NCBI RefSeq assembly: GCF_900182835.1
Contig: NZ_FXUB01000001.1
Span: forward strand, 434,001 to 498,000
From: Desulfurobacterium pacificum
GTDB taxonomy: Bacteria; Aquificota; Aquificia; Desulfurobacteriales; Desulfurobacteriaceae
Reading direction: 5' to 3'
Length of the DNA stretch: 64,000 nucleotides
Both the position numbers and the translations under genes were made by a program. Under the pieces are notes generated by a model. It was not told where the DNA came from, searched no databases, and was given only the letters and a program-made list of their open reading frames with translations. Positions 1-8,418 of the stretch are shown piece by piece (the first letter of the stretch is position 1; each line of letters opens with the position of its first letter).

Positions 1-176
1 CTTTTTAGGGCATTTCAACAATTCAGAGACAGCGGTCTTGAGTATAAGACCGCTGAAACAACCGTCGCAATCCCTTCCACTTTTTAGGGCATTTCAACAG
101 CTGGTATCGGTAGGCTTACAAAGGATGCAGAGGTAAAGCAGTCGCAATCCCTTCCACTTTTTAGGGCATTTCAACA
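1..176 (-). CRISPR. CRISPR array, end of array with three repeats
   Basis: Two complete identical 36-bp repeats lie at 64-99 and 141-176 (plus strand begins GTCGCAATCC and ends GGGCATTTCAACA). A third repeat is cut by the window edge at 1-20. The spacers are 43 bp (21-63) and 41 bp (100-140). Read on the minus strand the repeat starts TGTTGAAATGCCC and ends GGGATTGCGAC. Such ends usually supply the 8-nt crRNA 5' tag, so transcription is probably leftward from a leader at the right. All repeats are intact, which also fits the leader-proximal end. No cas gene is in the window, so the type cannot be assigned. Confidence 0.93.
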
Positions 177-380
177 GGTCTTTTTACAAAATATTGATTT
201 ACAACAGCTTCAAAGTTACATGCTTCATATAATTATCTAATAAGCACTGTAATGCAAAGGCTACGCCCAAACACCCTTTAATCCTTTGATTTGCAACATT
301 TTATTAATTTGGATTTTAGAATAAAACACCAACCCTTTTTCCCCAAGTCCTTCACCATATTTAACTTTCAAAGAACCTTA
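177..380 (-). promoter_or_regulatory. candidate CRISPR leader
   Basis: This AT-rich stretch has no ORF and directly abuts the last intact repeat. On the minus strand it carries a possible promoter, TTGCAT (252-257) and TAATTA (230-235) with 16-bp spacing, pointing into the array. Leader identity is inferred from repeat orientation and position. The right boundary is a guess, because the same region must also hold the cstA promoter. Confidence 0.45.
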
Positions 381-383
381 AAA

Positions 384-400
384 TATTATAGCATAGGAGG
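384..400 (+). promoter_or_regulatory. candidate -10 element and strong SD ahead of cstA
   Basis: A TATTAT hexamer at about 384-389 is followed by a full AGGAGG Shine-Dalgarno at 395-400. I see no convincing -35. The AGGAGG is too far from the cstA ATG (440) to serve it and instead faces a GTG at 411. Confidence 0.3.
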
Positions 401-410
401 TAAAATAACA

Positions 411-443
411 GTGCAACTAACAAAACGGGAGGCAGCAAAATGA
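411..443 (+). CDS. possible 10-codon leader peptide overlapping cstA
   Basis: GTG at 411 sits 10 nt after a perfect AGGAGG and opens a 10-codon frame (MQLTKREAAK). Its TGA at 441-443 overlaps the cstA ATG at 440 in an ATGA arrangement. cstA has its own SD, GGGAGG at about 428-433, inside the mini-ORF. The layout suggests translational coupling or a leader peptide. It could equally be a chance frame between two SD sequences, and conservation in relatives is untested. Confidence 0.3.
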   Translation: MQLTKREAAK

Positions 444-2098
444 TAACGCTCCTTTTCGTTGCAGCCATTCTCATATTCGTCGCAGCTTACGTAATCTACG
501 GCGGGTTCTTAAAAAAGAAGGTCTTCCAGCTTGACGACAGCAAGAAAACTCCAGCACATACCATGAAAGACGGCGTTGATTACGTTCCTGCACCTGCTCC
601 AGTTCTTTTAGGTCACCACTTCTCCTCCATAGCAGGAGCAGGTCCCATTGTTGGACCAATAACAGCAGCATCTTCCTGGGGATGGCTTCCAGCTTATCTT
701 TGGGTTCTCATAGGCAACATCTTTATCGGCGGCGTTCACGACATGAGCGCTCTTGTAGCTTCCATAAGGAACAAGGCAAAATCCATCGCAGAAATCGGTA
801 ACATCTACCTTTCAAAAAGAGCTGGATTTCTCTTTAAGCTGTTTATCTGGCTTGCCCTCCTCTACGTAGTTGCCGTTTTCATAAACGTAGCTCAAATAAC
901 GTTCAACGCAAAAGTACCGGTTTTAGTTAACGGAACGGTTAAACACCTCTCCATCGGCGGCGGCGTAGCAACTTCAGCAATCCTATACATAATCCTTGCT
1001 GTTCTTTTCGGTTTTGCCGTCTATCATCTAAAGAAAAGTTTAAAGCTTACAACTTTTATATTCGTATTTTTAGTTTACGCTTCCATCTTCATAGGACAGA
1101 GCTTTCCCATCCACCTACCCCCTCACGTTTGGGACGTTATTCTTCTCATTTACGTAGCCATTGCATCGGTCACACCCGTATGGATTCTGCTACAGCCAAG
1201 AGACTACCTATCAAGCTTCTTACTCTACGGCGCAGTATTAGGTGCAGGAATTGGAATACTCTTATCTTTTGGGAAAGTTTCCTCCAACGTTCCAGCATTT
1301 ATGGGATTTATGAGCGACATAGGACCTCTCTTCCCACTGCTTTTCGTTGTAATAGCATGTGGCTCAATTTCCGGCTTCCACTCTTTAGTAGGTTCTGGAA
1401 CAACCTCAAAGCAGCTTGACAAAGAAAGCGACGCTCTTCCGGTAGGTTACGGTGCAATGCTTTTAGAAGGCATAGTAGCAGTAATGTCCATCATTTTCGT
1501 AATGGCTCTTTCTACCACTGAATTCAGCGTTTTAAAGAAAAACGTTGCTGCTATTTACGGAACAGGAATCGGAAAGTTCATGAGCATTTTAGGAATACCA
1601 GAAACGTTCGGAATAGCGTTTGGAATGCTTGCACTTTCATCCTTCGTCCTTACCAGTACTGACACGGGAACAAGACTTGCAAGATACGTATTTACGGAAC
1701 TTACCGGAATAAAGAACAGATTCATTGCAACTGGCGTGTCTTTAATAATTCCAGCAATTTTAGTTTTCACCAAGTATAAAGACCCTGCAACAGGCAAGCT
1801 CCTTCCCGTCTGGAAAGCATTGTGGCCCGTGTTCGGCGCGACAAACCAGCTTATAGCAGCATTGGCGCTGTTCGTTGTAATGATATGGCTTGTAAAAACC
1901 GGTAAAAGCAAATACTGGTTCGTTGCCGGAATTCCAGCTCTGTTTATGGCGATAATAACCATATGGTCGCTAATTATACTTATGTTAAAGTGGAAGCTAT
2001 CAATAATCGGCGTTGCTGCTTTTATTCAAGTAATATTAGCAATATGGATATTTTTTGAAGGCTTATTAGCTCTCGCACGCTTAAAAGAAGAGGCTTAA
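440..2098 (+). CDS. cstA: CstA-family carbon starvation / peptide or pyruvate transporter
   Basis: This is a 552-aa polytopic inner-membrane protein of the CstA family, whose members import peptides or pyruvate during carbon limitation. The family signatures are clear: a GHHFSSIAGAGPIVGP block near residue 59, GGVHDM near 97, a GSGTTSK block near 319 and STDTGTR near 403. Hydrophobic segments run along nearly the whole length. It is shorter than E. coli CstA (about 700 aa) and resembles the compact bacterial form. The ATG has a GGGAGG SD. The next gene starts 1 nt after its stop, so the DUF3343 gene and gpsA are probably co-transcribed. Substrate is not readable from sequence. Confidence 0.93.
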   Translation: MITLLFVAAILIFVAAYVIYGGFLKKKVFQLDDSKKTPAHTMKDGVDYVPAPAPVLLGHHFSSIAGAGPIVGPITAASSWGWLPAYLWVLIGNIFIGGVHDMSALVASIRNKAKSIAEIGNIYLSKRAGFLFKLFIWLALLYVVAVFINVAQITFNAKVPVLVNGTVKHLSIGGGVATSAILYIILAVLFGFAVYHLKKSLKLTTFIFVFLVYASIFIGQSFPIHLPPHVWDVILLIYVAIASVTPVWILLQPRDYLSSFLLYGAVLGAGIGILLSFGKVSSNVPAFMGFMSDIGPLFPLLFVVIACGSISGFHSLVGSGTTSKQLDKESDALPVGYGAMLLEGIVAVMSIIFVMALSTTEFSVLKKNVAAIYGTGIGKFMSILGIPETFGIAFGMLALSSFVLTSTDTGTRLARYVFTELTGIKNRFIATGVSLIIPAILVFTKYKDPATGKLLPVWKALWPVFGATNQLIAALALFVVMIWLVKTGKSKYWFVAGIPALFMAIITIWSLIILMLKWKLSIIGVAAFIQVILAIWIFFEGLLALARLKEEA

Positions 2099-2099
2099 A

Positions 2100-2432
2100 A
2101 TGGCTTTAGGCGAAAAGCTATTTTTCATTTTGACAGGAATCAGACTTCACGGTAAAGAATTTTGGTTAAGAGTAACAGGAAAGTTCAATACATACGATTA
2201 CTGCCTTGCTTTTCCCACAATACCGGAAGGTCTGAGAGCTGAGAAATACTTGAAAGGATTAAATGCAATTTCTATTCCCATACCTAATGAAATCTTTGAA
2301 GGATGCGGTGTAGGAATTTTGGTAACGGAAAACGACTTAGACAAACTAATGGAACGTTTTGAAAAGGAGGGAATCCACATATCCGGAATATTTAAAAGAG
2401 AAGGAAAAACGTTCAAAGAGGTGAAAAGGTGA
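2100..2432 (+). CDS. DUF3343 (putative Se/S carrier-like) small protein
   Basis: This 110-aa protein resembles the DUF3343 family, annotated as putative selenium/sulfur carrier-like. The core runs from about residue 30: a YDYCLAFPTIPEGLRAEKYL segment and a conserved GCGVGILV Cys loop near residue 68. About 30 N-terminal residues precede the usual family start. It begins 1 nt after the cstA stop and overlaps the gpsA start by 4 nt. No enzymatic function can be assigned, and the family match is from memory of its pattern. Confidence 0.6.
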   Translation: MALGEKLFFILTGIRLHGKEFWLRVTGKFNTYDYCLAFPTIPEGLRAEKYLKGLNAISIPIPNEIFEGCGVGILVTENDLDKLMERFEKEGIHISGIFKREGKTFKEVKR

Positions 2433-3409
2433 AAATAGCAATACTTGGTTCAGGAAGCTGGGGAACAGCCCTCACAATCCATTTTGGAAGAAACGGCTTT
2501 GAAGTAATTCAGTGGTGCAGAGAGAAAGAAATTGCAGATTCTATAAATAGAGAAAGAAAAAATCCCCTCTACCTCCCTTCCATCCTCTACCCCGAAACCG
2601 TCAAAGCCACAATTTCCGTTAAAGAAGCAGTAGAAAACGCTCAATTCGTTTTTTCCGTCATTCCCGTTCAGTTCACCGGTTCACTCTGGAAAGAAAACAA
2701 AGAAGTCCTAAAAGACAAAACGCTTATCTGTGCAAGCAAGGGAATAGAAATCTCTTCACTCAAAACCCTTTCTGAAGTTTACAAAGAAATCTTTGGAACG
2801 ATAAACAACTACTACGTCCTGTCTGGTCCTACCTTCGCAGAAGAGATAGCAAAAGGGCTACCCGCTGCCGCCGTAGTAGCAGGTAAAGATAGAAGTGAAA
2901 CGCTCAAATTAGTCAAGACCCTCTCAACAGTTACATTCAGGCTCTACGCTTCAACAGACATAAAAGGTGTAGAGTTAGGCGGCGCTCTAAAGAACGTAGT
3001 AGCAATAGCAACCGGAATCTCCGACGGCATGGGGCTTGGGAACAACGCAAGAGCTGCAATAATCACAAGAGGACTCCACGAAATCAAAAAGTTAGGAAAA
3101 CTCTTGGGCGCAAAAGAAGAAACTTTTTACGGACTTTCCGGTTTAGGAGATTTAGTCCTTACCTGCACAGGCGACCTTTCAAGAAACAGGCAGTTTGGAC
3201 TTGCCATCGGTAGAGGCGAAGGGAAAGTTGACGAAAAGTTTGTCGTTGAAGGCGTTCACACGGTAGAAGCAGTTTACAGGCTCGCCAAAGAATTAAACGT
3301 TGAAATGCCCATAGTAAACGCCGTTTATAAAATAGTTCACGAAAGACAATCACCGCAGGAAGTAATGAAAGAACTACTTTCAAGACCTGTAAAAGAAGAA
3401 ACAACTTAA
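2429..3409 (+). CDS. gpsA: NAD(P)-dependent glycerol-3-phosphate dehydrogenase
   Basis: This 326-aa cytoplasmic enzyme reduces dihydroxyacetone phosphate to sn-glycerol 3-phosphate for phospholipid synthesis. The N-terminal Rossmann motif GSGSWGTAL is at about residues 7-15. The mid-protein LSGPTFAEE block, the catalytic-Lys region GVELGGALKNVVAIATG and the C-terminal GLSGLGDLVLTCTGDLSRNR block are all intact. The length is normal. The GTG start overlaps the upstream stop by 4 nt (GTGA), indicating coupling. Confidence 0.96.
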   Translation: MKIAILGSGSWGTALTIHFGRNGFEVIQWCREKEIADSINRERKNPLYLPSILYPETVKATISVKEAVENAQFVFSVIPVQFTGSLWKENKEVLKDKTLICASKGIEISSLKTLSEVYKEIFGTINNYYVLSGPTFAEEIAKGLPAAAVVAGKDRSETLKLVKTLSTVTFRLYASTDIKGVELGGALKNVVAIATGISDGMGLGNNARAAIITRGLHEIKKLGKLLGAKEETFYGLSGLGDLVLTCTGDLSRNRQFGLAIGRGEGKVDEKFVVEGVHTVEAVYRLAKELNVEMPIVNAVYKIVHERQSPQEVMKELLSRPVKEETT

Positions 3410-3428
3410 CGATTTCTTAACGCTTAAT

Positions 3429-3437
3429 TGCTATACT
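3429..3437 (+). promoter_or_regulatory. extended -10 promoter for phoU
   Basis: TGC-TATACT (3429-3437) matches an extended -10 element in the 53-nt gap between gpsA and phoU. No good -35 is visible, as expected for extended -10 promoters. A GGAGGAG SD follows before the phoU ATG at 3463. Confidence 0.45.
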
Positions 3438-3462
3438 CAAAAAAAGCATTCTGGAGGAGCAA

Positions 3463-4170
3463 ATGATAGAGAGATACGTAGAAGATTTAGACGAACTCAA
3501 ACGCAGCTTTATAGAAATGGCAGATATGTCCAAAAAAATAATAAACGAGGCTATGGAATCGCTCATAGAGAGAAACGTTGAAAAAGCGGAACTCACCTAC
3601 CAGTACGACAGGCTCATAGACCTGAAAGAGCTTGAAATTGAAGAAAAGTGCGTAAGGATACTTGCCCTCTACTCGCCAGAAGCAACAGACTTAAGATTTG
3701 TCGTATCAATACTTAAAAGTATCGTTGACCTTGAAAGAGTTGGTGACTTGGCAAGAGACATTTGCGAAACGGCAATTCACCTTTCAAAGTATCCTCCACT
3801 AAAACCTTACGTTGACCTTCCCAGAATGCTCCAGATAGTAAGCGAAATGCTCAAAAGCAGCGTAATGGCACTTTTAAGAGGCGACGTAGAGCTAGCAAAA
3901 GAAGTAATAGACAAAGATGACATCGTTGACAGCTTCTACGAACGCCTGTTTGAAGAGTTAGTAGAAATAGCGGAAAAAAGCCCGGAAAACGGCGCAATAG
4001 CCGTAAGGTTAATCTTGGTCGTTAAATCCCTTGAAAGGGTGGGCGACCACGCAACAAACATAGCTGAATACGCCATATACTATAAAACAGGTGACGTGGT
4101 AAAGCACAAAAAAGCGCAGGAATATCTCAAAAAGCTAAAGGCTAAAGAAAGCAAGAAAGAGGAAGAGTAG
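3463..4170 (+). CDS. phoU: PhoU-like phosphate signalling protein
   Basis: This 235-aa all-helical protein has two PhoU repeats. Each carries the family's acidic metal-binding signature, ERVGDLARDI near residue 92 and ERVGDHATNIAEY near residue 190. PhoU proteins modulate Pst transport and PhoR signalling. No pst or phoR gene is adjacent; it stands between gpsA and a metal-ABC permease gene that starts 1 nt later. The C-terminus is a Lys/Glu-rich tail. Confidence 0.92.
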   Translation: MIERYVEDLDELKRSFIEMADMSKKIINEAMESLIERNVEKAELTYQYDRLIDLKELEIEEKCVRILALYSPEATDLRFVVSILKSIVDLERVGDLARDICETAIHLSKYPPLKPYVDLPRMLQIVSEMLKSSVMALLRGDVELAKEVIDKDDIVDSFYERLFEELVEIAEKSPENGAIAVRLILVVKSLERVGDHATNIAEYAIYYKTGDVVKHKKAQEYLKKLKAKESKKEEE

Positions 4171-4171
4171 C

Positions 4172-4978
4172 TTGGAACTGTACAACCCATTTACCTTTCT
4201 AAGCTACTCCTTTGGAGTAAACGCGCTGATTTCGGCGCTCCTTACAGGCTTTTTATGTTCCGCAATCGGAACGTTCGTTGTTCTAAAAAAGATGCCATTC
4301 ATAGGAGCAGGGCTTGCCCACATAGCCTTTGCCGGCGTAGCACTTGGAATCCTGACGGGAAAATCCCCCCTCCTCTCCGCCCTCCTCTTCACCGTCACCT
4401 CATCAATAATCCTCTGGTATTTAAGCGAAAAAAGACAGATTCACTACGACGTAACAGTTGGAGTCCTCTTCTCTGCAAGTATGGGACTGGCAGTAGTTTT
4501 CCTTTCCTTATCTCAAAACTTCGGTTCAGAAGCCCTCTCCTACCTCTTCGGCAGCCCTCTGTTAACTACAAAAACAGACATACTATTACTCCTGCTTCTT
4601 TCTTTAATAGTTTCAGCATTCTTCATCTATTACTGGCGGGAAATTTATCTGATACTTTTCAGCGAAGAAATTGCAAAAGCTTCTGGATACAGAGTCCACT
4701 TTATAACCTTCTGGCTCTTCTTTTTAACAGCATTTGCCGTCACTCTATCAATAGAATCGGTCGGTGCACTGCTCGTTTTTTCTCTTCTCATAGTTCCGCC
4801 AGCAACAGCACACAGAATGGCAAGAACTTACAATCAGTTTTTCATTCTATCAGTAATACTTGGCGTCCTATCCGCAGTTACAGGAATGCTTATATCCTTT
4901 ACGATAAACGCACCGCCGGGAGCAACGATTACTTTAATTTCAACCACCCTATTCGGACTTACAACGCTTTTCAAGTAA
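4172..4978 (+). CDS. metal ABC transporter permease (ZnuB/MntB type, ABC-3 family)
   Basis: This 268-aa membrane protein has about eight hydrophobic segments. It carries ABC-3 hallmarks: GFLCSAIGTFVVLKKMPFIGAGLAH near the N-terminus and a SIESVGALLVFSLLIVPPATA block near residue 208. The family moves Zn, Mn or Fe across the inner membrane with an ATPase and a binding protein, neither of which is in the window. The TTG start lies 1 nt after the phoU stop. Its 3' end overlaps the convergent DUF72 gene by 30 nt. Confidence 0.85.
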   Translation: MELYNPFTFLSYSFGVNALISALLTGFLCSAIGTFVVLKKMPFIGAGLAHIAFAGVALGILTGKSPLLSALLFTVTSSIILWYLSEKRQIHYDVTVGVLFSASMGLAVVFLSLSQNFGSEALSYLFGSPLLTTKTDILLLLLLSLIVSAFFIYYWREIYLILFSEEIAKASGYRVHFITFWLFFLTAFAVTLSIESVGALLVFSLLIVPPATAHRMARTYNQFFILSVILGVLSAVTGMLISFTINAPPGATITLISTTLFGLTTLFK

Positions 4979-5677
4979 CTCCCTCAACTTAACGGCGTTA
5001 AGCGCTCCCATTCCTTTCGTTGTGTTATTAAAAAAACATAAAACATCTTCAGAATTAACAGTAGAAATCTCATCAGCAAAAGATTCAAGCTCCTCATCTG
5101 TATAGCTGTCACTGTAAAGCCTCCTTCTGCCGTGAAACCTAAAGTAAGCCGTTTTTTGCGAAAAAATCCCCCCCTGCCACCACTTTCTATAAGGCGGCGA
5201 ATCTATCCTGCAAACCACAAACCCGTTTTCTTTCAGCCACTCTCTATGCACCTCCCACTGAGGCGCCCTTAGCTCAAAAACAACCCCAACTTCAGAAAAA
5301 GCCTCTTTTACGCTTAAAATAAAATCCATCGCCCTTTCAGAAGGTCTGAACGAAGCAGGAAACTGAGCCAGCAGACAATAAAGAGAATCCCCTAAAATTT
5401 CTTTTATCTTCAGAAAAGCCGACACGTATTCGTCTTTCAGTTCTCTATAGTGGGTTATCCCCCTGTAAAGCTTAAACACAAACGTCAACCTATCGGCAAA
5501 CTTCTTATAACCCCTTATGCTAGACCTAACAGGAAGCCTATAAAAGGTGGAATTAATTTCAAGACCGTTCAGTTTAGCAGCATAAATTCCCAACCACTTT
5601 GAAGGAGAAACATCAGACGGATAAAAAACACCTTTCCAGCTACGATAGAAAAATCCACTCGTTCCAACGATTATCAC
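4949..5677 (-). CDS. DUF72 (YecE-like) family protein
   Basis: This 242-aa protein has the DUF72 TIM-barrel-like pattern. The N-terminus is GTSGFFYRSWKG, followed by an LEINSTFYRLP block near residue 38, AQFPASFRP near 113, FELRAPQW near 143 and YFRFHGRR near 172. The biochemical role of the family is not settled. It lies 3 nt downstream of the iron-sulfur flavoprotein gene and ends inside the 3' end of the convergent permease gene. Confidence 0.85.
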   Translation of the reverse strand: MIIVGTSGFFYRSWKGVFYPSDVSPSKWLGIYAAKLNGLEINSTFYRLPVRSSIRGYKKFADRLTFVFKLYRGITHYRELKDEYVSAFLKIKEILGDSLYCLLAQFPASFRPSERAMDFILSVKEAFSEVGVVFELRAPQWEVHREWLKENGFVVCRIDSPPYRKWWQGGIFSQKTAYFRFHGRRRLYSDSYTDEELESFADEISTVNSEDVLCFFNNTTKGMGALNAVKLRELLEKRCKSE

Positions 5678-5680
5678 ATT

Positions 5681-6259
5681 TTACCGCTTAATAAGGTTAA
5701 GCACTTCTCTAACCCTTCTGCCCACGCTTCTTGCAGTCTCAATACCCCAATCATCAATTTCAAACTTTCCGTCAACCTGTTTGGCAACAGCAACACCGCC
5801 AAAGTGAGCAGTAGGAGAAGAATCAGCAACCAAAATCATTCCATGAATCAAAGCCCAAGCATGAATAGCCTGCAATGTATGCTCTTGGCCACCATGCTTT
5901 GTAGCACCAACAGCAATGGCAGCACATACCTTATCCTTTAAATCCCAGTTAACCCTCAAAGTCCTTGACCTATCAAAAAGGCTCTTTAGCATTCCCGTTA
6001 TAGAACCAAAATAAACAGGAGAACCCACTATTATTGCATCAGCTTCCTTCATCTTTTCAGCAATTTTCTGATAGCCGTCTTTTACTACACAGATACCGCC
6101 GTTCTTCTTACAGGCGTTGCAGACTTTACAGTAGGCAATTTCATAATCGCAAAGGGAAATTATCTCCGTATCAAAACCCTCAAGCTCCCTCATCGCCTCT
6201 TCCAGCAAAAGAAGCGTAGAACCTTTCCTGTGAGAGCCGTTTATTCCCAAAACTTTCAT
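5681..6259 (-). CDS. iron-sulfur flavoprotein (flavodoxin-fold NADPH:FMN reductase family)
   Basis: This 192-aa protein has a flavodoxin-like fold: an FMN phosphate loop, [12 protein letters not shown], at residues 5-16 and a [19 protein letters not shown] motif near 80. A compact cysteine motif, C44-x2-C47-x2-C50-x6-C57, matches the 4Fe-4S ligand set of archaeal-type iron-sulfur flavoproteins, which act in electron transfer or oxidant removal. Its ATG overlaps the upstream FAH-family stop by 4 nt. The physiological partner is unknown. Confidence 0.85.
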   Translation of the reverse strand: MKVLGINGSHRKGSTLLLLEEAMRELEGFDTEIISLCDYEIAYCKVCNACKKNGGICVVKDGYQKIAEKMKEADAIIVGSPVYFGSITGMLKSLFDRSRTLRVNWDLKDKVCAAIAVGATKHGGQEHTLQAIHAWALIHGMILVADSSPTAHFGGVAVAKQVDGKFEIDDWGIETARSVGRRVREVLNLIKR

Positions 6260-7041
6260 TGTGCTCCTCCCTGTTCCTTAACAACGTAATTGATAAGCGT
6301 TCCAATACCTTCAATTTCAATTTCCACTCTGTCGCCTTCCTTCAAAGGTCCAACGCCCGGGGGAGTTCCGGTGGCAATAACGTCGCCCGGCAGAAGCGTC
6401 ATCACTTTGGATATAAAAGACACAAGCTCAAACGGAGAGAATATCATGTCAGAAGTGCTACCTTCTTGCTTAACTTCGCCGTTTACCCTTGTCGTTATTT
6501 TCAAGTTCATCGGGTCAATAGACGTAGAAATCCAAGGTCCATAGGGTGCAAAAGTATCAAAGGATTTAGCCCTTGTGTATTGAACGTCCTTTTGCTGAAG
6601 GTCTCTTGCCGTAACGTCATTAAAGCAGGAGTAACCTAAAATGTAATCTTTCGCTTCTTCTGGAGAAACGTTTTTACAACGCCTGCCTATAACTATTGCA
6701 AGCTCACCCTCGTAATCTACCCTTTGAGACATTTCCGGCAGAATAATTTTCATCTTATTTGCTATTACAGCCGTAGAAGGCTTCATGAAGAGTAGTGGTT
6801 CTTCCGGCAGAGGTTTACCCATCTCCTCAGCGTGGGCTTTGTAGTTTAAGCCTACTGCAACAATTTTTGTTGGTCTTGTGGGAGAGAGGAATTTTAAATT
6901 TTTAAATTCAACGACTTCGTCGGTGGGGGTGGGATTTTCCATAAGCTCCTGGATTCGTTTTTCTTTTAAAACAACAACTTCCTTCCCCCTTACCATTCCA
7001 AAAATTGTTCTCTCCCCGTACTTAAAACGTCCTATTTTCAC
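6256..7041 (-). CDS. fumarylacetoacetate hydrolase (FAH) family protein
   Basis: This 261-aa cytoplasmic enzyme belongs to the FAH superfamily. Hallmarks are [15 protein letters not shown] near residue 60, the metal-ligand segment [12 protein letters not shown] near 107, an [10 protein letters not shown] block near 140 and [13 protein letters not shown] near the C-terminus. Relatives act as acylpyruvases, oxaloacetate decarboxylases or tautomerases, so the substrate cannot be fixed. It is probably co-transcribed with the flavoprotein that overlaps its stop. Confidence 0.88.
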   Translation of the reverse strand: MKIGRFKYGERTIFGMVRGKEVVVLKEKRIQELMENPTPTDEVVEFKNLKFLSPTRPTKIVAVGLNYKAHAEEMGKPLPEEPLLFMKPSTAVIANKMKIILPEMSQRVDYEGELAIVIGRRCKNVSPEEAKDYILGYSCFNDVTARDLQQKDVQYTRAKSFDTFAPYGPWISTSIDPMNLKITTRVNGEVKQEGSTSDMIFSPFELVSFISKVMTLLPGDVIATGTPPGVGPLKEGDRVEIEIEGIGTLINYVVKEQGGAQ

Positions 7042-7060
7042 AACTACTCCCTCCTATTGG

Positions 7061-7888
7061 TTAAAAAACGGCAACGCCCCGCAATTTACCTATTACCTCT
7101 ATTCTATCACCATCTGCAATTCCTTCCTTTACAGGTGTCAGAACTGTGAAGTCTAAATCTTCTGCTAAAATGCCAAGCCTTAAAAACTTTCTACCTTCCA
7201 CTTCCACGACTTTAACGTCGGTAACTATTCCAATAACCTTGTAAGCGTTTTCAGTACAGGAGATGTAGGTATCAAAGAGTTCCTCTGGATGTTCCCTTAC
7301 CTCTTTTAAAAGCCTTATAGTCTCCTCCCTTCCCAACTCCCTTTCCAGCTTCTCTAAAGCTTTATCGTTACCTTTTTCCGCCAACTTCAGAACTTCCCTG
7401 TTTTCATCAGCTATCTGGTCAAAACGCGTGGGGGGAGGAAGTTTCTTAACAGACTGGCAAAACAGCGTAAGGGCAACATCTTGCTCGGCTTTTACCTTTT
7501 CCGGAAGCTCACACAAGTTACACAGCTCAAAGAAGTAACTGATTCCCGAACTTACCTCTATAGCTTCTACCAAGAGCGTAAACTCATCAAAGGATTGAAT
7601 TTTAAAGTTAAAATCTTCAAACGTTAAAACCGTCCCATCTCTGTAACATAAGTAGCAACCTAAAGGTCTTTCCTCCCTCCTGGAAAATATGGAACGGGAA
7701 TCCTTTAAAAGGTAGTAACGGTAGAGGCAAAAGCCTCCACCTAATTGCTTTCTCTTACATATAAACTTTTCACTGGTATCTAAAAGGTCTTCAAAAACGA
7801 AATGCTTAACTTCTAACGAATCACCGTCTTCATCAAATTCTTCACAAAGTTCCGCCTCAGCTTTCAACAAACTGAAACTGTCGTCCAT
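7061..7888 (-). CDS. uncharacterised protein
   Basis: This protein of about 275 aa is not one I recognise. The ATG at 7888 is preferred over a TTG at 7918 because GGGAG lies 7 nt before it and the TTG has no SD. The N-terminal half is acidic and contains several Cys, including GCYLCYRDG and ELCNLCELP. The middle (about 150-220) is helical and Lys/Glu-rich. The last 60 residues (IVTDVKVVEVEGRK to VIGKLRGVAVF) look like a small beta barrel. There is no signal peptide or membrane segment. It follows ndk by 33 nt and precedes the FAH gene. Confidence 0.7.
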   Translation of the reverse strand: MDDSFSLLKAEAELCEEFDEDGDSLEVKHFVFEDLLDTSEKFICKRKQLGGGFCLYRYYLLKDSRSIFSRREERPLGCYLCYRDGTVLTFEDFNFKIQSFDEFTLLVEAIEVSSGISYFFELCNLCELPEKVKAEQDVALTLFCQSVKKLPPPTRFDQIADENREVLKLAEKGNDKALEKLERELGREETIRLLKEVREHPEELFDTYISCTENAYKVIGIVTDVKVVEVEGRKFLRLGILAEDLDFTVLTPVKEGIADGDRIEVIGKLRGVAVF

Positions 7889-7921
7889 AAAATCTCCCGT
7901 TAAGGTTAAAAGCTGCAAAAA

Positions 7922-8344
7922 TTATTCGTGTATTTCAAGCTGGTTAAAGAAGAACGGAATTTCGTAAGCAGCAGATTCAGGAGAGTCGGAAGCGTGAACG
8001 GCGTTTCTTCCTACATCCGTTCCGTACTTCTTCCTGATAGTTCCCTCTGCAGCTTTTGCCGGGTCTGTTGCTCCGATTATCTCTCTAACCCTTGCAATAG
8101 CGTTCTCTCCTTCAAATACCATAGGAACGCAAGGCCCGGAAGACATGAAATCGGTAAGTTCATCGTAGAAAGGTCTATCTTTATGAACTATGTAAAACTT
8201 TTTAGCCTGCTCTTTAGAAAGGTGAACCATCTTCAAAGCCAAGAGTTTTAAGTCGTTTTCCTGAAGAATTCTGATAATATCACCTACTGCGTTCTTCTTA
8301 ACTGCATCAGGCTTTACTATAACAAGCGTTCTTTCTACAGCCAT
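7922..8344 (-). CDS. ndk: nucleoside diphosphate kinase
   Basis: This 140-aa enzyme transfers the gamma-phosphate between NTPs and NDPs. It has the TLVIVKPDAV start, the DRPFYDEL segment, and the active-site histidine near residue 117 in GRNAVHASDS. Length and motifs are canonical. AGGAGG precedes the ATG, and a sigma70-type promoter lies at 8375-8403. Confidence 0.97.
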   Translation of the reverse strand: MAVERTLVIVKPDAVKKNAVGDIIRILQENDLKLLALKMVHLSKEQAKKFYIVHKDRPFYDELTDFMSSGPCVPMVFEGENAIARVREIIGATDPAKAAEGTIRKKYGTDVGRNAVHASDSPESAAYEIPFFFNQLEIHE

Positions 8345-8374
8345 TTTTACCTCCTGTTTTTAATTGTAAAAGGT

Positions 8375-8403
8375 ATTATCTTATAGCGCAAGCTAAAGTT
8401 CAA
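8375..8403 (-). promoter_or_regulatory. sigma70-type promoter for ndk
   Basis: Read on the minus strand: TTGAAC (8398-8403), a 17-bp spacer, then GATAAT (8375-8380). The start would fall near 8368, giving a leader of about 24 nt that includes the AGGAGG SD. It lies between divergent ndk and the methyltransferase gene. Confidence 0.55.
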
Positions 8404-8418
8404 GTTGAGGATTCAAGA

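Noticed and set aside
30-55. Hairpin in the CRISPR spacer as an intrinsic terminator
   Set aside because: There is no T tract after the stem on either strand, and it lies between two array repeats at normal spacer length.
4255-4992. 245-aa plus-strand frame inside the metal permease gene
   Set aside because: It is an alternative frame of a convincing membrane protein, has a Ser/Arg/Asn-rich non-protein-like composition, and no SD.
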